Origin: Bradyrhizobium sp. dw_411
GTDB lineage: Bacteria; Pseudomonadota; Alphaproteobacteria; Rhizobiales; Xanthobacteraceae
Reading direction: 5' to 3'
DNA length: 64,000 bases
Assembly (NCBI RefSeq): GCF_018449695.1
Contig: NZ_JAAVUY010000020.1
Coordinates: 62,001-126,000 of the forward strand
Each line of letters starts with the position of its first letter. The stretch's first letter is position 1. Positions 1 through 9,921 of the stretch are shown in pieces. A program made the translations under genes and the position numbers. The notes beneath the pieces were generated by a model that was given only the letters and a program-made list of their open reading frames with translations, did not search any database and was not told the origin of the DNA.

Positions 1-2543
<2,543 letters not shown>

Positions 2544-2571
2544 CAAGTCTCACGGACAGGAAATTGGGCAC

Positions 2572-2599
2572 AAAAAAAGGGCGCGCAGCCGCGCGTCCC
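2572..2599 (-). terminator. Intrinsic terminator or attenuator just upstream of carB
   Basis: Read on the minus strand, GGG-A-CGCGC / GGCT / GCGCG-CCC forms an 8-bp GC-rich stem with one bulged A, followed directly by seven T. The T-run ends 28 nt before the carB start codon at 2543. It can end transcripts arriving from the tRNA-like gene at 2816-2892, or act as an attenuator in the carB leader; the sequence does not decide between these. Confidence 0.7.
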
Positions 2600-2668
2600 C
2601 TTGACCAGCAAGCGCCAGGTTACCCTTGCGCGCGGGTGGTCTTTAGACCAGATTCCGCAACCGCGAAA

Positions 2669-2684
2669 GGGGCTTAAAAGCCCC
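2669..2684 (-). promoter_or_regulatory. 16-nt palindromic hairpin upstream of carB
   Basis: GGGGCTT-AA-AAGCCCC is a perfect inverted repeat between the tRNA-like gene and the terminator at 2572-2599. On the minus strand it is followed by TTTC, too short for a convincing terminator. It may be part of the carB leader structure or a second processing or termination point for the tRNA-like transcript. The rest of 2544-2815 shows no gene. Confidence 0.4.
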
Positions 2685-2815
2685 ATCAACCGGCATTTTA
2701 GCGATATTTGAGGCTGGATTGGTGGGCCAGGGTCCGCCTTCGCTCTTCGAGCTACGGCGCGACAGCCTTCGCCGGCTAATGGCCAGCCGAGCCGAAGCTG
2801 CGGAGCAGCGAAGGC

Positions 2816-2892
2816 TGGAGGCCCGGCCTGGATTTGAACCAGGATAAAGAGCGATGCACTGCTCCCGCGTCGACGCTTTCCGCCACCGGGCC
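2816..2892 (-). tRNA. tRNA-like gene with abnormal anticodon arm (possible Cys GCA or pseudo-tRNA)
   Basis: The minus strand folds as a 77-nt cloverleaf with CCA encoded. The acceptor stem GGCCCGG/CCGGGCC is perfect, followed by T and CCA. The T-arm CCTGG-TTCAAAT-CCAGG is perfect. The D-arm (GCG/CGC stem) resembles a tRNA-Leu D-arm but lacks the GG pair in the loop. The anticodon arm is unusual: six pairs including two G-U (GGGAGC/GCTCTT) close an 8-nt loop AGTGCATC, leaving a 3-nt variable region. With T as position 33 the anticodon would read GCA (Cys), but the loop is one base too long and lacks a purine at 37. It may be an expressed tRNA-like RNA or a decayed tRNA. Confidence 0.6.
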
Positions 2893-2970
2893 GATCCAAG
2901 CATCGCCGATCCTGTGACAAGGCGCCACGCTTGCCGCGCATTAACGCTAATGCGGCCAATTTTAATGAGT

Positions 2971-3666
2971 TTAGAACGCGTGGCGCGCCACAAACGTCAT
3001 CCGCCACGGATTGTGGCCGATATTGGAAAGGGCGCGCGTCGCGGAAAATCCGCTGGCGGCGAGTTTCGCGATCATCTCGGCCTCGCCGTAGCGCTGCAGG
3101 CCGACGCGTGCGCGCAATTGCCGGTAATCCGACAGCGCGGTCGAGACCAGCCCGATCAGCGCATCCCGAAGAAAGCCGTGGGTCCCCGCAAACCGCAACA
3201 GCGCTGTGACGTCCCGGCCCATGCCGACCTCCGGCCGCAGGATGTCGCCTATAACAAGCCGGCCGCTGGGCTTGAGCAGCCGCCGGATCACCGCGAAGGC
3301 GGAATCCAGCTCCGCGGGTGTCATATATTGCGCGGCCGAATTCATGACAGCGAGATCGACCGATTTCTCCGCCATTTTCCGCAAATCATCCAGCGAGCGC
3401 ACCCTGATCTTGGTGTTCGGCGCAAACCGCGCGATCAGCCGGCCGCGCACGCCCGGTGCGGGTTCGGCCAGATACAGTTTGCCGCAGGCATCCGCGACCT
3501 CTGCCGCCGACAGCGCTTCGCCGCAGGCATAATCCAGCACCACGGCGTCCGGGGAGGTGATGTAGCCGATGATATCCTTGGCGATGAGCTGGAAATGCAG
3601 GTCACGGTGCAGCCTGCTGGCATAAATCGTATGGGTGGAATCGTAATAATCGATCCAGTCGTCCAT
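2971..3666 (-). CDS. Class I SAM-dependent methyltransferase
   Basis: A 231-residue protein with a Rossmann-type methyltransferase fold. Motif I (VVLDYACGEA, about residues 42-51) binds the methionine part of SAM, an acidic residue follows in KLYLAEPAPG, and VDLAVMNSAAQYM is the post-motif that usually contacts the adenine. The second half (ALLRFAGTHGFLRDALIGL) is not diagnostic. The substrate cannot be named. The gene lies alone, head to head with dps at 3806, so the 140-bp gap between them must hold both promoters. Confidence 0.8.
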   Translation of the reverse strand: MDDWIDYYDSTHTIYASRLHRDLHFQLIAKDIIGYITSPDAVVLDYACGEALSAAEVADACGKLYLAEPAPGVRGRLIARFAPNTKIRVRSLDDLRKMAEKSVDLAVMNSAAQYMTPAELDSAFAVIRRLLKPSGRLVIGDILRPEVGMGRDVTALLRFAGTHGFLRDALIGLVSTALSDYRQLRARVGLQRYGEAEMIAKLAASGFSATRALSNIGHNPWRMTFVARHAF

Positions 3667-3805
3667 GATTTCAGGCGTCCGGTAAAACAGGGGTTCCGGG
3701 GATGGAACCGGTGCGCGTATGATGCGTTAGAGGGTCCGGCGAGCCGTGTCCATTGCCGCCGCTTCCGGTTCTTAAAGTGTCCGGGTCCAAACAGGAAGGT
3801 GCATC

Positions 3806-4333
3806 GTGAGCAAAGCCAAATCTGATAAAGTTTCCCCCGACCTCGATACCCCGACCGACTTGCCGCCCGCGGCGGTCGAGAAGATTTCGGCGTCGCTCAA
3901 TACGCTATTGGCTGACGCCTTCGCGCTCTATGTAAAGACCAAGAATTTCCACTGGCACGTCAGCGGCCGGCATTTCCGCGACTATCATCTGATGCTCGAT
4001 GAGCAGTCCGATGCGATCTTCGCGACCACGGACCAGTTGGCCGAGCGCGTGCGCAAGCTCGGCGGCACCACGCTGCGCTCGATCGGGCAGATCGGCAAGC
4101 ACCAGACCATCAAGGACAATAACGAGGCCTATGTCCCGCCGCGCGAAATGCTGCGCGAATTGATGGAAGACAACAAGCATGTCGCGGCTGCGATGCGAAA
4201 GGCCCACAAGCTTGCGGATGAGCACGAGGATTCCGGCACCGCCGGATTGCTCGAAACCTTCATCGACGAAACCGAACGCCGCACCTGGTTCCTGTTCGAA
4301 GCCAGCCGCCAGGAAGGCGGCAACGAGGCGTAG
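3806..4333 (+). CDS. dps: Dps-family DNA-protection / ferritin-like protein
   Basis: A 175-residue Dps-type miniferritin, which stores iron using hydrogen peroxide and may coat DNA in stress. The four-helix bundle and the inter-subunit ferroxidase residues are visible in NFHWHVSGRHF (47-57) and HLMLDEQSDAI (61-71). The N-terminal tail (MSKAKSDKVSPDLDTPTD) is longer than in minimal Dps and carries lysines, as in DNA-binding members. The start is a GTG, chosen because AGGAAGG lies 7 nt upstream. It is monocistronic and followed by a palindromic repeat at 4352-4494. Confidence 0.93.
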   Translation: MSKAKSDKVSPDLDTPTDLPPAAVEKISASLNTLLADAFALYVKTKNFHWHVSGRHFRDYHLMLDEQSDAIFATTDQLAERVRKLGGTTLRSIGQIGKHQTIKDNNEAYVPPREMLRELMEDNKHVAAAMRKAHKLADEHEDSGTAGLLETFIDETERRTWFLFEASRQEGGNEA

Positions 4334-4351
4334 TTCGGCGGTCGCGAGCGC

Positions 4352-4494
4352 CTTTTCCCCTCGCCCCTTGTGGGAGAGGGTGGACGCGATGCCCCGGGCA
4401 TCGCGGACGGGTGAGGGGTTCTTTCCGCGGATACAGGCCCCTCATCCGCCCTCGCTTCGCGAGGGCACCTTCTCCCACAAGGGGAGAAGGGAAG
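4352..4494. repeat. Palindromic intergenic repeat, family A, copy 1
   Basis: Outer arms CTCGCCCCTTGTGGGAGAGG and the complementary TTCTCCCACAAGGGGAGAAG enclose a second inverted pair (GGGTGAGGGGTT / GGCCCCTCATCC). The reverse complement matches copy 2 at 11964-12089, so the two sit in opposite orientations. It separates dps from the convergent thioesterase gene and may serve as a two-way terminator. Confidence 0.85.
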
Positions 4495-4503
4495 AAGGCC
4501 GCG

Positions 4504-5001
4504 TCAGCCTTCCTTCGGAATCTCGAACACCAGACACGTCGTGGTCGCATGCGCGAGCAGGCGGCCTTTGGAGTCGGTGATGCGACCCTCGGCGGTGGCG
4601 GCGCGGCGGCCGACGCTCAGCGTGCGGCCTTCCGACCGCACCGGACCGGTATCCTTGGTCATGCCGCGGATAAAGCTGATCTTGAATTCGAGCGTGGTGT
4701 AGCCGCTCCCGGCCGGCAGCATCGAATGCACCGCCAGCCCCATCGCCGAATCCAGCAACGCCGCAGCATAGCTGCCATGGACCGACCCGATCGGGTTGTA
4801 ATGCCGAAAACCGGGAACGCTCTGGAATGAGATCACGCCGGGTTCGGCCGCATAGTCGAACGGCTCGACGGTCTGCATGATCGGTGGCGTCGGCAATTTG
4901 CCCGCGAAAATGGCGCGGACGAAATCGATGCCCGGCATCGACGCCATGACCTGCGTCGGGGTTACGCCGTATTCGACCGTGGGGGCTGACGTGTCGGGCA
5001 T
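4504..5001 (-). CDS. PaaI-type hotdog-fold thioesterase
   Basis: A 165-residue single hotdog domain that hydrolyses acyl- or aryl-CoA thioesters. The signature NPIGSVHGSYAAALLDSAMG (about residues 87-106) holds the conserved His-Gly and the helix with the acidic residue, and the domain ends with the strand AHATTTCLVF. An earlier in-frame ATG at 5037 exists, but the ATG at 5001 has AGGA 7 nt upstream and begins MPDTSAPTVEYG, so it is preferred. The substrate is unknown; neighbours give no pathway context. Confidence 0.88.
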   Translation of the reverse strand: MPDTSAPTVEYGVTPTQVMASMPGIDFVRAIFAGKLPTPPIMQTVEPFDYAAEPGVISFQSVPGFRHYNPIGSVHGSYAAALLDSAMGLAVHSMLPAGSGYTTLEFKISFIRGMTKDTGPVRSEGRTLSVGRRAATAEGRITDSKGRLLAHATTTCLVFEIPKEG

Positions 5002-5081
5002 GGTGGGGTCCTGTTTAGAATGACGAATATCATACAAAGCGGCGCATTATTTTGCCAGCGCCTCGAACCTCGATATTTCAA

Positions 5082-5165
5082 CGTCATTGCGAGCGTAGCG
5101 AAGCAATCCACGGCGGCATAAAGAAAGAATGGATTGCTTCGTCGCTAACGCTCCTCGCAATGACG
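5082..5165. repeat. Palindromic intergenic repeat, family B, copy 1
   Basis: CGTCATTGCGAGCGTAGCGA at the left end is answered by CGCTCCTCGCAATGACG at the right end; inner arms GAAGCAATCC and GGATTGCTTC also pair. A near-identical copy lies at 23987-24072 and a half copy at 15438-15474. It fills the gap between carA and the thioesterase gene. Confidence 0.88.
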
Positions 5166-5181
5166 CTGCGAGGAGGTGGCC

Positions 5182-6372
5182 TTACGCGCTCTTCTTCGCC
5201 CGCATCAAATCCGCGAACCGCTTGAACAGATAATGCGAGTCGCGCGGGCCGGGGGATGCTTCGGGGTGATATTGCACCGAGAATACCGGCTTGCCCTCGA
5301 GCTGGATGCCGCAATTAGAGCCGTCGAACAGCGAGATGTGGGTCTGGGTCGCGCCTTTCGGCAAGGTCGCCTGATCCACCGCGAAGCCGTGGTTCATCGA
5401 GGTGATTTCCACCTTGCCGGTGGTCTCGTCCTTGACCGGATGATTGGCGCCGTGATGGCCCTGATGCATCTTGATGGTCCTGGCGCCGACCGCGAGGCCG
5501 AGCATCTGATGGCCGAGACAAATACCAAACGTCGGCGTGCCCGAATTGATCACCTGCTGGATCACCGGCACGGCATATTTGCCGGTCTCGGCGGGATCGC
5601 CGGGGCCGTTAGACAAAAACACGCCATCGGGCTTCATCGCCAGGATGTCTTCCGCCGACGTGGTCGCCGGCACCACCGTGACCTTGCAGCCTTCACCGGC
5701 GAGCAAACGCAGGATGTTGCGCTTGATGCCGTAGTCGATCGCGACCACGTTGAATTCGGGCGCGGTCTGGCGGCCAAAGCCTTTTTCCCAGGCCCATGGC
5801 GTCTCGTCCCAGGTAAAGCGCTGGCCAGACGTGACCATCGGCACCAGGTCCATGCCTTCAAGGCCGGGCCATTCGCGGGCTTCTTCCTTTAACCCATGCA
5901 GGTCGAACTGGCCGTCGCGCGCATGCGCGATCACGGCATTCGGCATGCCCTTGCTGCGGATCAGCGCGGTCAGCGCGCGGGTGTCGATGCCGGAAAGGCC
6001 GATGATGCCGCGCGCCTTCAGCCACTGGTCGAGATGCTTGGAGGCGCGGTAGTTCGACGGATCGGTAATGGCCGCGCGAAGGATCACGCCGCGTGCGCCC
6101 GGCGTCGCCGCCATGTTCACCGTCTCGACATCCTCGTCGTTGGTGCCGACATTGCCGATATGCGGGAAAGTGAAGGTGATGAGCTGTCCGGCATAGGAGG
6201 GATCGGTGAGGATCTCCTCATAGCCGGTCATCGCGGTGTTGAAGCAGACTTCGCCGACCGCATGGCCTTCCGCGCCGAGGCCGAAGCCCTCCAGCACGGT
6301 GCCATCGGCGAGCACGAGGAGCGCGGTCGGTTTGTGATCCGGCCAGGCTGAGCTGTTTTCAGGTATTGTCAT
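5182..6372 (-). CDS. carA: Carbamoyl-phosphate synthase small (glutaminase) subunit
   Basis: A 396-residue protein that hydrolyses glutamine and channels ammonia to CarB. The N-terminal CPSase_sm domain begins PTALLVLADGTVLEGFGLGA, with the conserved CFNTAMTGYEEILTDPSYAG at about 43-62. The C-terminal class I amidotransferase has the nucleophile Cys285 in GICLGHQMLG and the His/Glu pair in VQYHPEASPGP near 358. Length is normal for the family. It is divergent from yqeY at 6552, sharing a 180-bp promoter gap. Confidence 0.97.
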   Translation of the reverse strand: MTIPENSSAWPDHKPTALLVLADGTVLEGFGLGAEGHAVGEVCFNTAMTGYEEILTDPSYAGQLITFTFPHIGNVGTNDEDVETVNMAATPGARGVILRAAITDPSNYRASKHLDQWLKARGIIGLSGIDTRALTALIRSKGMPNAVIAHARDGQFDLHGLKEEAREWPGLEGMDLVPMVTSGQRFTWDETPWAWEKGFGRQTAPEFNVVAIDYGIKRNILRLLAGEGCKVTVVPATTSAEDILAMKPDGVFLSNGPGDPAETGKYAVPVIQQVINSGTPTFGICLGHQMLGLAVGARTIKMHQGHHGANHPVKDETTGKVEITSMNHGFAVDQATLPKGATQTHISLFDGSNCGIQLEGKPVFSVQYHPEASPGPRDSHYLFKRFADLMRAKKSA

Positions 6373-6551
6373 GAGCGCATTACATAGTCGTCGCCCCCTC
6401 GGGCGTCAAAGCCGGAAGTGGCGGATTCACATGCAAAATCCGCATATTTACCAGTTTTCTTTCGTCCTGGCCGGGCATAGCGGCTGCGGAACTGGTTGTT
6501 AAGGGGCTGCGAACCGCCTAGATCAGGAGCGTAAAGATAAAGGATACGGCA

Positions 6552-7007
6552 ATGCTGCGCGATGACATCAACAACGCGGTCAAGGACGCGATGCGAGCCA
6601 AGGAGGAGCGCAAGCTCTCCACACTGCGGATGGTCAATTCGACCATCAAGAATGCCGACATCGACGCGCGCGGGCAGGGCAAGCCGCCGCTCAGCGACGC
6701 CGACCTGCTCGGCGTGTTCCAGAAAATGATCAAGCAGCGCCAGGAATCGGTCGAGCTCTACGACAAGGGCGGCCGCGCCGAACTGGCCGCGCAGGAGCGC
6801 GAGGAGATCGCGATCATCTCGGCCTATCTGCCGAAGCAGATGTCGGAAGCCGAAGTCACGGCCGCGATCTCGGCCATCATCACCGAGACCGGTGCTGCCG
6901 GGATCAAGGACATGGGCAAGGTGATCGGCGCGCTGAAGGCGAAATACGCGGGGCAAATGGATTTCGGCAAGGCCAGCGGAATGGTGAAGGCGGCGCTGGC
7001 GGGGTGA
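6552..7007 (+). CDS. yqeY: GatB/YqeY domain protein
   Basis: A 151-residue all-helical protein matching the YqeY family, related to the tail domain of the GatB amidotransferase subunit. Recognisable parts are LRDDINNAVKDAMRAKEERK, the motif LSTLRMVNSTIKNADI and the C-terminal MGKVIGALKAKYAGQMDFGK. Its cellular role is not firmly known; the family is often found near dnaG and rpoD, as here (9 kb away). The start ATG follows AAAGGATACGGCA. It is followed by a paired palindromic repeat. Confidence 0.93.
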   Translation: MLRDDINNAVKDAMRAKEERKLSTLRMVNSTIKNADIDARGQGKPPLSDADLLGVFQKMIKQRQESVELYDKGGRAELAAQEREEIAIISAYLPKQMSEAEVTAAISAIITETGAAGIKDMGKVIGALKAKYAGQMDFGKASGMVKAALAG

Positions 7008-7038
7008 ACGAGTTCGAGGTGACGCAACTCAAGTTGGT

Positions 7039-7160
7039 CGTCGTCCCTGCGAACGCAGGGACCCATACGCCGTGAAAGCGCGATTTGGTTCGGGATGTTG
7101 AGGCGTCACGGTCCATAACTAAAGCCGGTGGTTATGGGTCCCTGCGTTCGCAGGGAGGAC
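7039..7160. repeat. Paired palindromic repeat, family C, copy 1
   Basis: TCCCTGCGAACGCAGGGACC at the left and GGTCCCTGCGTTCGCAGGGA at the right are each self-complementary and also pair with each other across about 70 bases. The same architecture, with CCGGCGAAGGCCGG cores, occurs at 25334-25452. Each half could fold alone as an RNA hairpin. Confidence 0.85.
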
Positions 7161-7203
7161 ACCGAGGACGTCTCAGAGGTGGTGCAGAACTCGAAGGCCA
7201 CAC

Positions 7204-8814
7204 ATGCTCACCGAAACCACCGACTACGACGCGCTCTACCACGACTTTCGCTGGGACATCCCGGCGCGGTTCAACATCGCGAGCGCGTGCTGCGACCGCC
7301 ATGCCGATGGCACGGGACGTCCGGCGCTGATCTATCTCGATGAAGACGGCACGGCGCAGCGGACCTCGTTCGATGACATCAGCGAGATGTCGCGCCGTTT
7401 TGCCAATGTGCTGAAAGCCGATGGACTCATGCACGGCGACCGCGTCGCGGTGTTTCTGTCGCAATCGCTGGAATTGCCTATCGCGCATCTGGCCGCGTTT
7501 CGCTCCGGCCTGGTGTCGGTGCCGTTGTTCACGCTGTTCGGCGAAGACGCGCTGGAGTTTAGGTTATCGAATTCCGGCGCCCGTGCCATCGTCACCGACG
7601 AGACCGGCTGGGAGAAACTGGCAAAGATCCGCGACCGGCTACCGGACCTCGCCAATATCTATCTCACCGGCGATCGCGCTCCTGCCGGCGCCAAATCGTT
7701 CTGGTCGTCGCTGAAATCAGCCTCCGCGGAATTCGCCACGGTCGATACCTCGGCCGACGATCCCGCCATCATCATCTACACCTCGGGCACCACGGGAAAT
7801 CCGAAGGGCGCGCTGCATGCGCATCGCGTGCTGCTCGGGCATCTGCCGAATGTCGAGATGGTGCATGGCTTCCTGCCGAAGCCGGATGACGTGATGTGGA
7901 CACCGGCCGACTGGGCCTGGATCGGCGGTCTGTTCGATGCGCTGTTTCCGGCCTGGTATCACGCCGTTCCAGTGGTGGGCTACCGCGCCCGGAAATTCGA
8001 ACCGCAGATGGCCATGCAGTTGATGGCCGATCACGGCGTACGCAATGTGTTTCTGCCGCCGACCGCGCTCAAACTGATGCGGCTGGCCGATGTCAGGCAT
8101 CCCGGTGTGAAGCTGCGCAGCATCCTGACCGGCGGCGAGTCGCTCGGCGGTGAATTGCTCGATTGGGTGCGCGCGACTTTCGGCATCGATGCGCATGAGA
8201 TCTATGGCCAGACCGAGTGCAATTTGGTGGTCGGCAACAATGCCGATCTGTTTCCGATCCGTCCGGGCTCGATGGGCAAGGCGACGCCGGGCTTCGACGT
8301 GCGCATTGTCAACGAAGCGGGCGAGGAATTGCCGCGCGGGCAGCGCGGCATCATCGGCGTGCGCCAGCCGAACCCGTGCACGATGCTCGAATACTGGCGC
8401 AACCCGGAAGCAACTGCGAAAAAATTTGCCGGTGCATTTCTGTTAACCGGCGATCTCGGCATCCAGGATGAGGACGATTATTTCTGGTATGTCAGCCGCG
8501 AGGACGACGTGATCACCACGGCCGGCTACCGTGTCGGGCCTTCGGAGATCGAACACACGCTGATGAAGCATCCGGCGGTCGCGATGTCGGCGGTGGTCGG
8601 CATTCCCGATCCGATCCGCACCGAGTCCATCAATGCCTGGATCGTGCTGCGCCCGGGCTTTGCGCCCGGCGATGCCCTGGCACGCGAGATCCAGGACTTC
8701 GTGAAAGTACAACTCGCTGCGCATGAATATCCGCGCTTCGTGCAGTTCACGGAAAGCTTGCCGATGGGCGCGACGGGGAAAGTGTTGCGCCGGGAGTTGC
8801 GGAAGCTGGGGTGA
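7204..8814 (+). CDS. AMP-dependent acyl-CoA synthetase
   Basis: A 536-residue adenylate-forming enzyme that activates a carboxylic acid to its CoA thioester through an acyl-AMP. The P-loop-like motif IIYTSGTTGNPKG is near residue 190, the adenine-binding EIYGQTECN near 335, and the hinge region GDLGIQDEDDYFWYVSREDD near 417. The catalytic lysine is in GATGKVLRREL near the C-terminus. The order resembles medium-chain or acetyl/propionyl-type synthetases (AcsM/ACSM group), but the acid cannot be named from sequence. The gene is flanked by repeats and stands alone. Confidence 0.9.
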   Translation: MLTETTDYDALYHDFRWDIPARFNIASACCDRHADGTGRPALIYLDEDGTAQRTSFDDISEMSRRFANVLKADGLMHGDRVAVFLSQSLELPIAHLAAFRSGLVSVPLFTLFGEDALEFRLSNSGARAIVTDETGWEKLAKIRDRLPDLANIYLTGDRAPAGAKSFWSSLKSASAEFATVDTSADDPAIIIYTSGTTGNPKGALHAHRVLLGHLPNVEMVHGFLPKPDDVMWTPADWAWIGGLFDALFPAWYHAVPVVGYRARKFEPQMAMQLMADHGVRNVFLPPTALKLMRLADVRHPGVKLRSILTGGESLGGELLDWVRATFGIDAHEIYGQTECNLVVGNNADLFPIRPGSMGKATPGFDVRIVNEAGEELPRGQRGIIGVRQPNPCTMLEYWRNPEATAKKFAGAFLLTGDLGIQDEDDYFWYVSREDDVITTAGYRVGPSEIEHTLMKHPAVAMSAVVGIPDPIRTESINAWIVLRPGFAPGDALAREIQDFVKVQLAAHEYPRFVQFTESLPMGATGKVLRRELRKLG

Positions 8815-8835
8815 GAGGCGAACGCCTTCCTCATC

Positions 8836-8990
8836 CGTCATTGCCGGGCTTGACCCGGCAATCCATCCTCTTCACAAGATTTTTGAAGCATGATGGATAC
8901 GCGGGTCAAGCCCGCGTATGACGACCGAAGATGTCGAGCGACATCGCCTCCACACCGTCGTCCCGGCCTTCGCCGGGACGACGGCGACGC
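8836..8990. repeat. Two adjacent palindromic repeats after the acyl-CoA synthetase gene
   Basis: A first palindrome (CGTCATTGCCGGGCTTGACC paired with GGGTCAAGCCCGCGTATGAC, 8836-8923) is followed by a short perfect one (CGTCCCGGCCTTCGCCGGGACG, 8958-8979). Both lie between convergent genes. Confidence 0.75.
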
Positions 8991-9005
8991 CTCAATTCTC
9001 ACGCA

Positions 9006-9464
9006 TCACATGTTCAGCGCGGCATATGGAATCTCCAGCGGCTGTCCGGTTTCAAGGATGCTCTTGAGGCTGGACAGGATCGCGGGCCATCCCTTGGAGA
9101 TGCCCTGGAAGAACTTGCTGCCGTCGGCGAAGCCTTGATGCGTCAAGGTCAGCTTGACCAGCTTGCCATAGGGCTCGAGTACGAACGTCGCGAGTGCGGG
9201 GAGTTCGTTTTTATATTTTTCCGATTGATTCACGAACGTATAGGCCAGCCGTCGCGGCGGATCGTATTCGACGACCTTGCCGGCATCGGACACGCTGCCG
9301 TCGCTTCGCACCATCTCGAAGGACGATCCCGGCTTCCAATCTGATCTTAGCCGGGCGCCGAACCAGTAGCGCTGGGTGAAGTCGCCGTCGGTCAGCGCGT
9401 GCCAGAGTTTTTCTGGGGTGGTCTCGATATAGGTGACATAGACGAATTCCGGTTTACTCATCAC
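9006..9464 (-). CDS. AHSA1/SRPBCC-family protein
   Basis: A 152-residue START-like beta-grip protein (Aha1 C-terminal homology). It opens with the typical VYVTYIETTPEKLWHALTDGDFTQRYWFG and continues with DGKVVEYDPPRRLAYTF-type strands; such proteins have a hydrophobic pocket and unknown ligands. It follows the ArsR-type gene at 9454-9777 with an 11-base overlap, so the two are translated together. ArsR plus AHSA1 pairs are common in soil bacteria and the regulator is thought to control the pair. An enzymatic role is not shown. Confidence 0.88.
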   Translation of the reverse strand: MMSKPEFVYVTYIETTPEKLWHALTDGDFTQRYWFGARLRSDWKPGSSFEMVRSDGSVSDAGKVVEYDPPRRLAYTFVNQSEKYKNELPALATFVLEPYGKLVKLTLTHQGFADGSKFFQGISKGWPAILSSLKSILETGQPLEIPYAALNM

Positions 9465-9777
9465 GCTTCTCCAGTTGCCGTTTCAATTCGCTGAGCGCGG
9501 TGAGCTTGCCGCGCTCGAATTTCCTGATCCACCGCTCGCCGATCTGATGGATCGGCACCGGGTTGAGGTAGTGCAGCTTCTCGCGGCCATGCTTGAACGC
9601 GGTGACGAGATTGGCGGCCTCGAGAATCACCAGATGCTTGGTCACGGCCTGCCGCGTCATCGCGAGGCCCTCGCAAAGCTCGTTCAGGGTCTGCCCGTTT
9701 TTCAGGTGAAGCCGGTCCAGCAAAGAGCGTCGCGACGCATCCGCCAGTGCTTTGAAGACCTCATCCATAGCAAACAT
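9454..9777 (-). CDS. ArsR-family winged-helix repressor
   Basis: A 107-residue helix-turn-helix protein. The recognition part is SLLDRLHLKNGQTLNELCEGLAMTRQAVTKHLVILE (about residues 16-51), followed by the wing VTAFKHGREKLHYLNPVPI. No metal-binding CxC is seen, as usual for ArsR proteins paired with AHSA1. The start is uncertain: ATG at 9777 is chosen, with ATG at 9768 and TTG at 9786 as alternatives; none has a clear Shine-Dalgarno. A 16-bp palindrome lies directly upstream and suggests autoregulation. Confidence 0.88.
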   Translation of the reverse strand: MFAMDEVFKALADASRRSLLDRLHLKNGQTLNELCEGLAMTRQAVTKHLVILEAANLVTAFKHGREKLHYLNPVPIHQIGERWIRKFERGKLTALSELKRQLEKRDE

Positions 9778-9782
9778 AATAG

Positions 9783-9798
9783 GCAACCAAATGGTTGC
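9783..9798. promoter_or_regulatory. Likely operator of the ArsR/AHSA1 pair
   Basis: GCAACCA-AA-TGGTTGC is a perfect inverted repeat with 7-base arms and a 2-base centre, placed 6 bases before the chosen ArsR start. The position fits autorepression by the encoded regulator. Binding is inferred, not shown. Confidence 0.6.
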
Positions 9799-9921
9799 AT
9801 GTCAAGCGGATGTTTCCATGCAAGGGGGTGTTTCCAAGATGATGTTTCGGTGCGTCATGTTGTCGTGCTAGCGTCGCTGTGACCAACGCAGATTGGTTTT
9901 GGAAACCTGGGTGGAAGAAAC

